Positions 26,651-36,162 are shown, numbered from the stretch's first letter. The stretch is DNA of 64,000 nucleotides from Chitinophagales bacterium (GCA_041392475.1 JAWKLZ010000003.1:827501-891500), one strand, 5' to 3'. The notes: generated from the letters alone by a model not told the origin. Made by a program: numbers and translations.

Positions 26651-27121
26651 TTACAGTTTAGGCCATATAAAAGTATCATCGTTTTTCCAGAAAGGGCCAA
26701 ATTCTATTTCATAGACTTCGTCATCTTCGAGCCAAATACTCACATTGACTTTGTCGAACCAGATAACTTCAATAACGACATCGTCATCTTCTGGACTAAT
26801 GTCTTCCAGTTCTGGTTCTCCCCATTCTAAGTTTTCGACAAAATCAAAGACTTTTTGCTTGCTTAAGCCAACACGTATAAGTCTTTCTACTGTAATGTCT
26901 TCTGCGTTAATAGAAACACTGGTTAGTTTAAAATTATCGACAGAACCGAAATCAAAAAGTAAGCCTAATTCCTCATAGACTAAAGTCTGGGTAGTGCTAC
27001 CATCGTCGTGTGTTTCTTGTTCAGTGTCATCGGGCTGTCCCAATATATTCACAATGTCAGAAGAAACCATACCGAACTTAATGTCGCCGATACCTGTACC
27101 GAGTTTTACTCTCCTAGTCAT
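26651..27121 (-). CDS. Acidic cytosolic protein, unknown
   Basis: 156 residues, very acidic, with no signal peptide or membrane helix. The opening MTRRVKLGTGIGDIKFGMVSSDIVNILGQPD reads like the SmpA/BamE-like or 'immunity-like' repeats in which a G-x-G-x-x-x-F/P-G-x-x-x-x-x-x-x-L-G-x-P-D motif recurs; the tail (YEIEFGPFWKNDDTFIWPKL) is aromatic. Proteins starting this way are often immunity or SUKH-like partners, but no toxin gene is adjacent, so I do not name a function. It has its own promoter (27161-27191) and terminator (26550-26606), so it is a monocistronic unit. Confidence 0.75.
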   Translation of the reverse strand: MTRRVKLGTGIGDIKFGMVSSDIVNILGQPDDTEQETHDDGSTTQTLVYEELGLLFDFGSVDNFKLTSVSINAEDITVERLIRVGLSKQKVFDFVENLEWGEPELEDISPEDDDVVIEVIWFDKVNVSIWLEDDEVYEIEFGPFWKNDDTFIWPKL

Positions 27122-27160
27122 TTTTAAATTGTCTATTTAATATTTTGGTGATTGAAAAAA

Positions 27161-27191
27161 CAAAAATACAAGATATAAAGAAAGCTTCCAA
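27161..27191 (-). promoter_or_regulatory. Bacteroidota-type promoter for the acidic protein
   Basis: On the minus strand TTG (27191-27189), spacing 20, then TATTTTTG (27168-27161), 39 bases before the ATG at 27121. Both halves and the spacing match TTG-N19-20-TAnnTTTG. Confidence 0.6.
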
Positions 27192-27389
27192 TTTAAAGCA
27201 CAATTGAAGAAATAATATGCTAAAGCTTTAAAAAAACACAAAGACATTCACAAAATAGCTGCCAAATATTACAAAAGCAACATTTTTAAAAGCATTTGAG
27301 ACAAAATAATGACCTGAAACGCTAAAAGTAGCGTAAATTTGTTCTGCCTGAAACAAGTAGATTTTTTTTAATCCTAAAAAATATTAAAC

Positions 27390-28154
27390 ATGGCACAAGG
27401 TTTTTTAATAGACATGGACGGCGTTATTTACAGTGGAGAAGAACTTATTCCTGGAGCAAAGGAATTCATTGATCGACTAGAAGCCAAAAACATCCCCTAT
27501 CTTTTTTTGACCAACAACAGTCAAAGAAGTCGCCGGGATGTAGTCAATAAGTTGGCACGTTTGGGCATTGATGTAGAAGAAAAGAATGTATTCAACAGTG
27601 CAATGGCCACAGCAAGATTTTTAGCACATCGAAAACCACATGGCACAGCGTATGTGTTGGGAGAAGGTGGATTATTGACTAGCTTGCATAAAAATGGCTA
27701 CGAGTTGGTTTTGCAGAATCCCGATTTTGTAGTAGTAGGAGAGGGGCGCAATTTCACCCTCGAAATGGTCAACAATGCCGTAGATATGATTTTGGCAGGT
27801 GCAAAACTCATAGCAACCAATCTCGACCCCTCTCCAAAAAAGAAAGGTTGGAATAACTTGGGTATCAAAGCAGTAGTGTCTATGATAGAAGAAGCAACGG
27901 GTAGAAAAGCTTTTTCAGTAGGAAAACCCAGCCCTGTTATGATGCGTGCTGCTCGTAAAGAATTGGGACTAAGCACAGAAGAAACAACAATGATTGGAGA
28001 TACTTTGGGCACGGATATTTTGGGCGGTATTCAGATGGGTTATCGTACCATTTTGTGCTTGACAGGTGTATCCAAACGAAAGGATTTGGAAAACTCAGCT
28101 TTCGTTCCAGACATTATCGTTGATTCAGTGGCTGATATTGTACTTCCTGATTAA
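27390..28154 (+). CDS. HAD-IIA family sugar/nucleotide phosphatase (NagD-like)
   Basis: 254 residues. Motif I FLIDMDGVIYSGEELIPGA, motif II LFLTNNSQRS, the IIA cap in the middle (about 80-180), and the motif III/IV region KPSPVMMRAARKEL ... TMIGDTLGTDILGGIQMGYRT are all present. Members hydrolyse phosphomonoesters such as UMP/GMP, 2-phosphoglycolate or p-nitrophenyl phosphate; substrate here unknown. Cytosolic. TAAATTTG at 27334-27341 looks like a -7 element but no TTG sits at the right distance. The M61-like gene begins 17 bases after its stop, so the two are probably co-transcribed. Confidence 0.9.
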   Translation: MAQGFLIDMDGVIYSGEELIPGAKEFIDRLEAKNIPYLFLTNNSQRSRRDVVNKLARLGIDVEEKNVFNSAMATARFLAHRKPHGTAYVLGEGGLLTSLHKNGYELVLQNPDFVVVGEGRNFTLEMVNNAVDMILAGAKLIATNLDPSPKKKGWNNLGIKAVVSMIEEATGRKAFSVGKPSPVMMRAARKELGLSTEETTMIGDTLGTDILGGIQMGYRTILCLTGVSKRKDLENSAFVPDIIVDSVADIVLPD

Positions 28155-28171
28155 AACACTATCTTTATGCC

Positions 28172-29989
28172 ATGAACTTACTTCGAAAAAGGACATGGTC
28201 AAAGCTACTATTTTTATGGGTAATGGTCATTGTTGGGGAAATGCAAGTGCTTGCTAACCAGCAACGATACCAAATAACCATTCACCTCAATGACCAACCC
28301 AATACTTCAATAAAAGTAAGTGTAATTCCTCCAAAAATTGAAGCCAAATTTGCCACCTATGTTTTTCCCAGTGGTGAGTTTGGCACACAATCATCCGTAC
28401 CCATACAAGCCCGTTTAGAACGATTTGAACCGTTAGATGAATACGGTAAAATACTGCCCTTCAAATATGTACAAAACGATGGCATTGAAATCAGCAAAGC
28501 CCATAAATTGAAGCGAATAGACTATTGGTTAAAACCCGATTTTCCGAGTGTTTCTAAAAGTAAAACACCTGCTTACCTTATCAGTCACCGTGGATTCTAT
28601 GCTTATTTTCATGGACTTCATCAGTTGCCCTTTGAAGTAAGTATAGAAAAGCCGAAACACCTATATGGTGCTACCTCATTGAAAGCCAAAGCGAAGTCTG
28701 ATAGCGTGGATGTTTTTGAAGTGAAAAATTACCTCGACCTCTTCAAAAATCCCATTCTATATGCCAAACCCGATACCATTAGTTTTTCATTGAAAGGCAA
28801 TACCCGTATTCACATTGCAGCTTATTCCGAAAGCGGAAATATTACTACCCGCACGCTTTATTATGACTTAAAAAAAGTGGTGCAATCCGTAGCCGATTTT
28901 ATGGGTGATTTACCTTTATCAGAATACACCTTTGTGTTGTATTTTGCCGACCCTTCGCTTGCTGCAAATAGTGGATTGGCTCAGTATGGCGGGTTGATGT
29001 GCGGAAGTTCTTCCTTCTATCTACTACCCGAAATCAAAAATGGCAAAAGTCTCAAAAAAATCGTACAACGCATTGCAAGCCACGAACTTTTGCACCTATT
29101 GACTCCTTACAGTCTGCACAGCGAAAAAGTACACTTAGCAGGATTTGGGCATCGAGAAATGTCCAAACATCTTTGGCTATATGAAGGTGTAACAGAGTAT
29201 TTTACTTTGCTTTCGATGCTGCGGAGCGAGCTGATGGATGAACAAACGTTTTTTGCAGAAATCAGTAAAAAACTCAAAATGACAGATGCCTTTTCCAAGC
29301 GTTCTCTTACGAATATGAGTGAATACATTTTTGCTGAAAAAAATCAAAACAAACATGCTTACTTGTACCAGCAAGGTGCGTTGGTTGCCTTTGCGTTGGA
29401 CATAGAAATTCAACGGTTGACCAATGGTAAAACCAGTCTTCTTGCTATCATTCGTCAATTGGCTGCCAAATACGGTGTTCATCAATCTTTTGAAGAAGAA
29501 AATCTATTTGACGAAATCGTACGTCTTTCTCATCCTCAGATTGCAGATTTTATAGCGCAATACATTGAAGGAAAAAAAAGAGTACCTTTTTCTCAATTGG
29601 CTGCAAGTATTGGTATGAGCTATTTGGAAGAATACATTGAAGAAGCGGGAACTTTTGGTCGTTTTTCGGTTTTTCCCGACTACAAAAAAGGGCAAATCCG
29701 TTTTCACAAAGTGCTTCAAAACGAACTCAACATTGCCGATGGAGATGTAATCGTAACCATAGACAATACACCCATCCAAACCTCCAACATCAACGACTAT
29801 CTTCCTCAACTATACGACCCACTCCCTCGTACTTCAATGCAATTGGTGGTATTGCGAAATGGCACACGCACCAAATTGCAGGGAATATCTGCACCTATTT
29901 TTAGGCGTTATCGGCATTGGTGGGGAGAAAGTAGGATGCCATTGAAGGAAGAAAAAAACTTGAAGGAGAGTGTTTTGTATGGAAAATAA
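28172..29989 (+). CDS. Secreted M61-like metallopeptidase with C-terminal PDZ
   Basis: 605 residues. Signal peptide (about 1-28, LLFLWVMVIVGEMQVLA). N-terminal beta domain (about 30-200), then the zinc site HELLH in IASHELLHLLTPYS (H/H, catalytic E) and third ligand E in LWLYEGVTEYFTLL, as in the M61 glycyl-aminopeptidase group (HExxH ... LW..EG.TEY). The last ~100 residues (RFSVFPDYKKGQI ... DGDVIVTIDNTPIQTSNIND) form a PDZ-like domain. It should act in the periplasm or outside on small peptides. Compared with typical M61 proteins of 580-620 residues the length is normal. Expression probably follows the HAD gene, 17 bases upstream. Confidence 0.85.
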   Translation: MNLLRKRTWSKLLFLWVMVIVGEMQVLANQQRYQITIHLNDQPNTSIKVSVIPPKIEAKFATYVFPSGEFGTQSSVPIQARLERFEPLDEYGKILPFKYVQNDGIEISKAHKLKRIDYWLKPDFPSVSKSKTPAYLISHRGFYAYFHGLHQLPFEVSIEKPKHLYGATSLKAKAKSDSVDVFEVKNYLDLFKNPILYAKPDTISFSLKGNTRIHIAAYSESGNITTRTLYYDLKKVVQSVADFMGDLPLSEYTFVLYFADPSLAANSGLAQYGGLMCGSSSFYLLPEIKNGKSLKKIVQRIASHELLHLLTPYSLHSEKVHLAGFGHREMSKHLWLYEGVTEYFTLLSMLRSELMDEQTFFAEISKKLKMTDAFSKRSLTNMSEYIFAEKNQNKHAYLYQQGALVAFALDIEIQRLTNGKTSLLAIIRQLAAKYGVHQSFEEENLFDEIVRLSHPQIADFIAQYIEGKKRVPFSQLAASIGMSYLEEYIEEAGTFGRFSVFPDYKKGQIRFHKVLQNELNIADGDVIVTIDNTPIQTSNINDYLPQLYDPLPRTSMQLVVLRNGTRTKLQGISAPIFRRYRHWWGESRMPLKEEKNLKESVLYGK

Positions 29990-30084
29990 ATAATTTTTTC
30001 TTTTATTGCGAATAAAATGTCATCCTTCAAACGATACCTAATTAGAGTTAAAGAGTGTGAAAATGTCGTCAAAAAAATTAATTT

Positions 30085-30128
30085 CACAGGGCGATTTTCA
30101 TTTTTCTCATTTCTTTTGGTATTATTGT
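30085..30128 (+). promoter_or_regulatory. Upstream element shared by the two binding-protein genes (copy 1)
   Basis: The block from CAGGGCGATTTTC to TATTATTGTC before the first lipoprotein gene is closely repeated at 32272-32307 before the second. The common end TATTATTG differs in one base from the TAnnTTTG -7 consensus, so this may be the promoter that was duplicated together with the gene. No perfectly spaced TTG is present. Confidence 0.4.
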
Positions 30129-30213
30129 CTGTTGAAATAAAGCCTTATCGCAACAAGCGTAGAGGTTTTTGTACTCCAAAAACAATAAAATAATTCACTA
30201 AATAGAGTCTTTT

Positions 30214-32187
30214 ATGAAACAATTCAACAAAAAATTTCGGCTGATGTGCTTATCGGTCTTCGCACTTGGCTTTTTGATAGCATGTGGTGGCGGTACGAAC
30301 GACTACAAAGTAGTAGAAACAGATGATAACAAAACAACTACAAAATCTTTTGAAGTAGATGAAAGTGGTGCAGACCCTTCTGTAACAGCAGAAATGGGAG
30401 GCAAAGGTTTTGGCGCAATCTCAGATTCTCTTGGTTTTGTGACAAGCAGTGACTTTAATAAAGTAGGAGCAGCAGAAGCCAAAAAAGGAGGTAATCTTAC
30501 CATGGCTTGGGTAGATATGCCCAAAACACTACGATATATAGGAAAGGATGCAAATACTTTGGATAATTGGCTGGTAAGCAGTTTGGTATATGAAGGTTTG
30601 TTGGGGCAAAATACCAAAACTCAGGAGTTTTTGCCAGGGTTGGCTTCTCACTGGAAGGTGTCGGAAGACAAAATGACCTATTTGTTTCGCATTGACCCAC
30701 GAGCACGTTGGGCAGATGATCAGCCAGTAGTAGCCGAAGATGTGGTGGAAAGTTGGAAAATCAGGGTAGATCCAGGTATCGAATCCCCTTCTACCAATGG
30801 AACATACTTAGAGAATTATGAAGAGCCAAAAGCACTGAGTAAGTACATGGTAGAACTCAAATTGAAGAAAGAAAACTGGCGCAGTATCCTCTATTTTAGT
30901 GGAATGCCTATTTTTCCTGCCCACTATTTGAAGCGTGTGGAAGGTGGTGCTGGTTTTATCAAAAAATACCAGTGGGAGATGATTCCAGGTTCAGGAGCTT
31001 ATGAAATGGATTTGCAGCGGTCTCCTCGCAATGAACAAGTTGTATTGAAGCGCAGAGAAAACTATTGGGGCTATGCCCATCCTTCAAATGAGGGCTTATA
31101 CAATTTTGATGAAATCAAATTTATCAAGGTTGCTGATGATAAATTGCGGTTCGAAAAATTCAAAAAAGGAGAATTTGACCTCTATCAAGTAGGCAGAGCG
31201 CAATGGTGGGTAGAAGAATTGAACCCTGAAAAAATGGATGAAATCAAACGTGGATTGATTCAAAAACGCAAAATTTACAACTTTGAAGCCTCTGGTTTTT
31301 CGGGATTGGCCTTTAATATGAGAGAAGCTCCCTTCAATGATATTCGTGTGCGACAAGCCATGGGATATCTTTGGAATATACCCGAACTGAACGAAAAATT
31401 GTTTTTCAACGAATATGCCCAATGTGTGTCTTATTTTGAAGGTACACCTTTTGCAAATCCCAACAACCCAGTACCTACTTACAATCCTGATAAAGCGATA
31501 GAACTACTGGAAGCTTCTGGTTGGAAGAAAAAAGCTGGAGACAAATGGTTGTCTAACAACAAAGGAGAAATCTTTGAAGTGGACATGGATATTCTTCAAA
31601 GTTTGGAGCGAATTTTTACCCCTCTTCAACAGGATTTGGAAAAAGTGGGTATCAAAATGAATTTGGTTATTACCGACCCACAAACCCGCTTCAACAAAGT
31701 ATTGGAACGTCAATTCAAACTTGGATATCAAAGTTGGGGTGGTTTGAACATTCCGAATCCCGAAACTTCAATGCACTCTAAATATGCTGACCCTCCACAA
31801 ACCAACAACATCACAGGCTTGAAATCACCTGAAATTGATGCACTTTGCGCTCGATATGATGAGTCTTGGGATCCAGAAGAGCGCAAACAAATCTTGCGAG
31901 ATATTGACAGCATCGCTGTTAATACGCATGAATATGCTTTTGGATGGGGCGCACCTTATACCTTCCGTTGTGCGTATTGGAACAAATTTGATATGCCAGA
32001 ATGGGGTTTTCCATACCAAGGAAATTTGAATTACGAATATGCCTTTGCCTCTTGGTGGTTTGATGAAGAAAAAGCGGCGATGCTCGAAAAAGCACGAAAA
32101 GACGAAAGTTTGACCATGCCTATTGAGCCAGTCGAAATAGATTATTGGGGGCGTAAAAGTGGAGTGGTCTCACAACCTAATCCCTAA
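30214..32187 (+). CDS. Family 5 oligopeptide-binding lipoprotein (ABC importer), paralogue 1
   Basis: 657 residues. A lipoprotein signal ends in LIACGGG (Cys about 24), so the mature protein is lipid-anchored and faces the periplasm. The core is an SBP_bac_5 fold: KGGNLTMAWVDMPKTLRYI, LVYEGLLGQNTKTQEFLP, WKVSEDKMTYLFRIDPRARW, SPSTNGTY, ERIFTPLQQDLEKVGIKM, NIPNPETSMHSKYADPP. It would capture peptides or a peptide-like siderophore/antibiotic and hand them to the permeases encoded downstream. It is followed, without another gene, by a paralogue that matches it along the whole length, including the tail VDYWGRKSGVVSQPNP. About 224 bases separate it from the M61 gene. Confidence 0.92.
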   Translation: MKQFNKKFRLMCLSVFALGFLIACGGGTNDYKVVETDDNKTTTKSFEVDESGADPSVTAEMGGKGFGAISDSLGFVTSSDFNKVGAAEAKKGGNLTMAWVDMPKTLRYIGKDANTLDNWLVSSLVYEGLLGQNTKTQEFLPGLASHWKVSEDKMTYLFRIDPRARWADDQPVVAEDVVESWKIRVDPGIESPSTNGTYLENYEEPKALSKYMVELKLKKENWRSILYFSGMPIFPAHYLKRVEGGAGFIKKYQWEMIPGSGAYEMDLQRSPRNEQVVLKRRENYWGYAHPSNEGLYNFDEIKFIKVADDKLRFEKFKKGEFDLYQVGRAQWWVEELNPEKMDEIKRGLIQKRKIYNFEASGFSGLAFNMREAPFNDIRVRQAMGYLWNIPELNEKLFFNEYAQCVSYFEGTPFANPNNPVPTYNPDKAIELLEASGWKKKAGDKWLSNNKGEIFEVDMDILQSLERIFTPLQQDLEKVGIKMNLVITDPQTRFNKVLERQFKLGYQSWGGLNIPNPETSMHSKYADPPQTNNITGLKSPEIDALCARYDESWDPEERKQILRDIDSIAVNTHEYAFGWGAPYTFRCAYWNKFDMPEWGFPYQGNLNYEYAFASWWFDEEKAAMLEKARKDESLTMPIEPVEIDYWGRKSGVVSQPNP

Positions 32188-32202
32188 TTATTTTTAAATA
32201 TC

Positions 32203-32246
32203 TAAGTACCAAACCCAAATCAATTTTGATTTGGGTTTGGTACTTA
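32203..32246. terminator. Perfect long hairpin between the two binding-protein genes
   Basis: Arms 32203-32223 and 32226-32246 (21 bases each, starting TAAGTACCAAAC) are perfectly complementary around a TT loop. It lies 15 bases after the first lipoprotein stop. A modest T-rich stretch follows (ATACTTTTACTT), so it may act as a terminator or attenuator, or as an mRNA 3' stabiliser giving unequal amounts of the two proteins. It sits upstream of the second promoter-like block. Confidence 0.65.
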
Positions 32247-32271
32247 ATACTTTTACTTAGCGAATTTTCTT

Positions 32272-32307
32272 ACAGGGTAATTTTCCATTTTTTTTCTGTA
32301 TTATTGC
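32272..32307 (+). promoter_or_regulatory. Upstream element shared by the two binding-protein genes (copy 2)
   Basis: The block ACAGGGTAATTTTCC to TATTATTGCC repeats that at 30085-30128, ending with TATTATTG 43 bases before the ATG at 32349. Conservation of this non-coding block with the gene suggests the duplication included the promoter. Confidence 0.4.
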
Positions 32308-32348
32308 CCTTTAATCTCGATGGTTTCAAAATAAAATAGTGTAAGAAC

Positions 32349-34319
32349 ATGCAGATAATAAAGACTCAGATCCAATTTGTAGGGATGTTACTTTTATCTA
32401 TAGCCATGCTTGTTGCTTGTAGCAGTGGAGGTAGTCAATATGAGCCTGTTGCTACCGATCAAGTAGGTGCAAAAAAAACGACAATAATAGATGAGAGTGG
32501 TGCAGACCCTTCGGTAACAGCAGAATTAGGTGGAAAAGGTTTTGGTGAATTGGCTGATTCTTTGGGATTTGTGACCAGCGATGATTATAACCTCACAGGC
32601 TCACCTGATGCCAAAAAAGGGGGAAACATTACAATGGCTTGGGTGGATATGCCCAAAACGCTTCGGTACATTGGTAAAGATGCAAATACAAGTGAAAACT
32701 GGATTGTGAGTAGTTTGGTATATGAAGGTTTGTTGAATAACAATACCAAAACACAAGAATTTTTGCCTGCATTGGCTTCACATTGGAAGGTATCGGAGGA
32801 TAAAATGACCTATTGGTTCCGTATTGATCCTCGTGCACGTTGGGCTGATGGACAGCCAGTTGTTGCAGAAGATGTGGTGGAAAGTTGGAAAATCAGAATT
32901 GACCCAGGTATTGAATCCCCTTCAACCAATGGGACGTATGAAGAAAACTACGAAGAACCGAAGGCTTTGAGTAAGTACATGGTGGAGCTGAAATTGAAGA
33001 AAGAAAACTGGCGCAGTATTTTGTATTTCAGTGGAATGCCTATTTTTCCTGCTCACTATTTGAAGCGTGTGGAAGGTGGTGCTGGTTTTATCAAAAAATA
33101 TCAATGGGAGATGATTCCTGGTTCTGGTCCTTATCAATTGGATTTGGAGCGATCGCCTCGTAATGAACAAGTTTTATTGACACGTAGAGATGATTATTGG
33201 GGCTATGCCCATCCTGCAAATGAGGGCTTATACAATTTTGATGAAATCAAATTTATCAAGGTTGCTGATGATAAATTGCGTTTTGAAAAATTCAAAAAAG
33301 GAGAGTTTGACCTCTACACAGTTGCACGAGCTCAGTGGTGGGTAGAAGAATTGAACGCCGAAAAATTGGAGGAGATAGAACGTGGATTGATTCAAAAACG
33401 CAAAATTTATAACTTTGAAGCATCTGGTTTTTCAGGTTTGGGCTTCAATACCCGTGAAGCTCCCTTCAATGACCTTCGTGTGCGACAAGCCTTTGGTTAT
33501 TTGTGGAATATTGATGAACTGAATGAGAAATTATTCTTCAATGAATATGCCAAATGTTCGTCTTACTTTGAAGGAACGCCTTTTGCCAACCCAAGCAACC
33601 CCAAACCAAGTTATGACCCAGACAAAGCGGTGAAATTATTGGAGGAAGCAGGCTGGAAAAAAGCGTCAGATAGTAAATGGTTGGCGAATGCAAAAGGAGA
33701 AATTTTTGAAGTGGACATGCACATTCTTCAAAGTTTTGAACGTATTTTTACTCCTTTCCAACAAGACCTCGAAAAAGCAGGTATCAAGTTTAACTTGGTG
33801 ATTACGGATCCGCAAACACAGTTTTCTAAGGTGTTGGAACGCCAATTCAAAGTGAGTTACATGAATTGGGGAGGATTAAACATTCCGAATCCCGAAACTT
33901 CAATGCACTCCAAATATGCCGATCCTCCACAGACCAACAATATTGCAGGGATGAAAGTACCTGAGGTGGATAAACTTTGCGAGCGATATGATGAATCTTG
34001 GGATCCTGCTGAACGCCAACAAATTTTGCGTCAGATTGATAGCATTGCATATGCGGGACAGTATTATGCGTTTGGATGGGGAGCGCCTTATACCTATCGT
34101 TGTGCTTATTGGAACAAGTTTGATACGCCTGAATGGGGATTACCTCATCAAGCCAACTTGAGCTACGAATATGTATTTGCATCGTGGTGGTTTGACGAGG
34201 CGAAGGCTGCAAAATTGAAGCAAGCAATGGAGGACAAAAGCATTAAAATGGAAACGAAGCCCGTTGAAGTGGATTATTGGGGGAGAAAAAGTGGGGCTGT
34301 TTCGCAGCCAAATCCATAA
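32349..34319 (+). CDS. Family 5 oligopeptide-binding lipoprotein, paralogue 2
   Basis: 656 residues, lipobox LVACSSG. It aligns over its whole length with the gene at 30214: long blocks are identical (KGGNITMAWVDMPKTLRYIG, FSGMPIFPAHYLKRVEGG, FDEIKFIKVADDKLRFEKFK) and differences cluster in the lipoprotein leader, the Cys-region spacer and parts of lobe 2 (for example KQAMEDKSIKMETKPVEV near the end). The pair is a tandem duplication. Both could feed one pair of permeases with different ligand preference. The downstream permease gene starts 47 bases after its stop. Confidence 0.92.
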   Translation: MQIIKTQIQFVGMLLLSIAMLVACSSGGSQYEPVATDQVGAKKTTIIDESGADPSVTAELGGKGFGELADSLGFVTSDDYNLTGSPDAKKGGNITMAWVDMPKTLRYIGKDANTSENWIVSSLVYEGLLNNNTKTQEFLPALASHWKVSEDKMTYWFRIDPRARWADGQPVVAEDVVESWKIRIDPGIESPSTNGTYEENYEEPKALSKYMVELKLKKENWRSILYFSGMPIFPAHYLKRVEGGAGFIKKYQWEMIPGSGPYQLDLERSPRNEQVLLTRRDDYWGYAHPANEGLYNFDEIKFIKVADDKLRFEKFKKGEFDLYTVARAQWWVEELNAEKLEEIERGLIQKRKIYNFEASGFSGLGFNTREAPFNDLRVRQAFGYLWNIDELNEKLFFNEYAKCSSYFEGTPFANPSNPKPSYDPDKAVKLLEEAGWKKASDSKWLANAKGEIFEVDMHILQSFERIFTPFQQDLEKAGIKFNLVITDPQTQFSKVLERQFKVSYMNWGGLNIPNPETSMHSKYADPPQTNNIAGMKVPEVDKLCERYDESWDPAERQQILRQIDSIAYAGQYYAFGWGAPYTYRCAYWNKFDTPEWGLPHQANLSYEYVFASWWFDEAKAAKLKQAMEDKSIKMETKPVEVDYWGRKSGAVSQPNP

Positions 34320-34366
34320 TGGATGAATGAAAACAAAAGCGAAAATTAAAATAAAAATTAAAAAAA

Positions 34367-36079
34367 ATGTTCAAATATATACTCAAGCGTTTGTTATTGA
34401 TGATTCCGACCTTTATTGGTGCAACATTGCTTGTATTTTTGATATTGGCGTTGGTGCCTGGTGGTCCGTTTGAAAAGGCTGTTTTTCAATTGCAAGCTGC
34501 ACAAATGTCGTCGGGTGAAGGTGGTGGTGGTTCGAGTAGTGTGGAAGGGAGCAATCAGCTTTCAACGGAAGTATTGGATCAACTTCGACGACAGTATGGT
34601 TTGGATAAACCTTTGATGGTTCGCTATTTGATTTGGTTGGGTCTGTATCCTCGTGAAATCAAAGGCAAGAAAATAGCCTACAACAAACCTTTTCGGGAAA
34701 ACTTGGAGTACTTCAAAACTGGTGAGCGCAGCCGTACTTATGAACTTCAACGATGGGTTCGGGTGAGAAAAGAAGGTGATAAGGAGATAATAGAAGTTAG
34801 TGGTGTGGGAACAGATTTTAAGGTATCGGAAGGACCTTATAGTAAGTTCCCTGAATTGCCTTTTGCAGATGCTATTCCTAACTGGTATCCAAATGATGAA
34901 TGGAAAATCAGGGAAGTGATGGATGTATATGAGGTGAAAGATACGAGTGTAAATGTGAGTAAGAACATTGAAGTAAATAAGGATTTTGAAAAGTCTTTCT
35001 TTACCAAGTCCACAGAAACTCTTGAAATTCAAGAAGACGGAAAGGCAGAAGGCTACAATAAGGTGACATGGGTGAGGGTAACTCGTGAGAATGGGAAATT
35101 GAAGACCGAAGAAGGAGTGGTGACTTCTCGCATCAGTAGAGATGGTGAGAAAGTATCAACGCATTTGGTACAGTCAGATGGGAGCATTAAAAAAGTACCT
35201 TATGAGCGAGATAAACAATTATACGATTACATTACGGAATGGAAACCTGCGAACAACTGGCAGATTGCAGTAACTGAAAAATTGGCGAATCCTACACAAA
35301 CGGCGTTTAGCGGAATTTTCACGGGAGATTTTGGTACTTCTTATGTATATGATCAACCTGTATTGAGTTTGATTCGTGAAAGACTACCTATTTCTATGTA
35401 TTTTGGGATTATTGGTTTTCTCTTGACTTATCTGATATGTATTCCTTTGGGGATTATGAAAGCGGTGCGGCACAATACGCCCTTTGATTTTGTATCGAGT
35501 GCTATTGTATTTATGGGATATGCTGTTCCTGGTTATGCTTTTGGTGCATTGATGTTGGTATTGTTTGGAGGGGGTACATTTATGGATATTTTTCCTTTAG
35601 GGGGATTCCATTCACCTACCGAAGTTTGGGAGAAAATGACTTTTATTCAAAAGGTTGCCGATCAATTGCACCACACATTTTTGCCTGTATTGTCGTATAT
35701 GTTGGGCAGTTTTGCGTTTTTGACGATCCTGATGAAAAACTCTTTGATGGACAACTTGGGGCAAGACTATATCCGAACAGCCTTTGCGAAAGGACTGGAC
35801 GAGAAGAAGGTGATTTATTTGCACGCAGTTAGAAATTCCTTGATTCCATTGGCAACGGGTATTGGAGGTATTATCGGTTTATTTTTGGCAGGTTCTTACT
35901 TGATAGAACTGGTCTTCAATATTGACGGAATCGGTAAGCTGGGTTTTGAAGCGATTGTGAGTGTGGACTATCCTGTATTCTTGGGTTTCTTGGTACTGTT
36001 TATCATCGTCCGATTGTTTGGGAATCTTATTTCGGATATGTGTTATGTTGCAGTAGATCCACGAATCAAGTTTGATTAA
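34367..36079 (+). CDS. yejB: YejB-like oligopeptide ABC permease with a large periplasmic insertion
   Basis: 570 residues against about 340-365 for YejB/DppB. The first helix LLLMIPTFIGATLLVFLILALVPGGPFEKAV, the TM core (LPISMYFGIIGFLLTYLICIPLGIM, VIYLHAVRNSLIPLATGIGGIIG) and the end DMCYVAVDPRIKFD are YejB-like. Between RYLIWLG (about 87) and FTGDFGTSYVYDQPV (about 315) lies an extra segment of some 210 residues that ordinary family members lack. It holds two copies of a beta-rich unit: WVRVRKEGDKE... W.P.DEWKIREV (about 128-185) and WVRVTRENGKL... WKPANNWQIAV (about 234-300). It probably faces the periplasm. The gene follows the binding protein by 47 bases and precedes the YejE-like permease. 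Confidence 0.88.
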   Translation: MFKYILKRLLLMIPTFIGATLLVFLILALVPGGPFEKAVFQLQAAQMSSGEGGGGSSSVEGSNQLSTEVLDQLRRQYGLDKPLMVRYLIWLGLYPREIKGKKIAYNKPFRENLEYFKTGERSRTYELQRWVRVRKEGDKEIIEVSGVGTDFKVSEGPYSKFPELPFADAIPNWYPNDEWKIREVMDVYEVKDTSVNVSKNIEVNKDFEKSFFTKSTETLEIQEDGKAEGYNKVTWVRVTRENGKLKTEEGVVTSRISRDGEKVSTHLVQSDGSIKKVPYERDKQLYDYITEWKPANNWQIAVTEKLANPTQTAFSGIFTGDFGTSYVYDQPVLSLIRERLPISMYFGIIGFLLTYLICIPLGIMKAVRHNTPFDFVSSAIVFMGYAVPGYAFGALMLVLFGGGTFMDIFPLGGFHSPTEVWEKMTFIQKVADQLHHTFLPVLSYMLGSFAFLTILMKNSLMDNLGQDYIRTAFAKGLDEKKVIYLHAVRNSLIPLATGIGGIIGLFLAGSYLIELVFNIDGIGKLGFEAIVSVDYPVFLGFLVLFIIVRLFGNLISDMCYVAVDPRIKFD

Positions 36080-36162
36080 AAGTAAGGAATCAAGATTTAA
36101 AATAACAATGAAAATTAAAAAAATAACCTTGTCATCAGGTTGTTTGAAAATCTAATCAAAAT

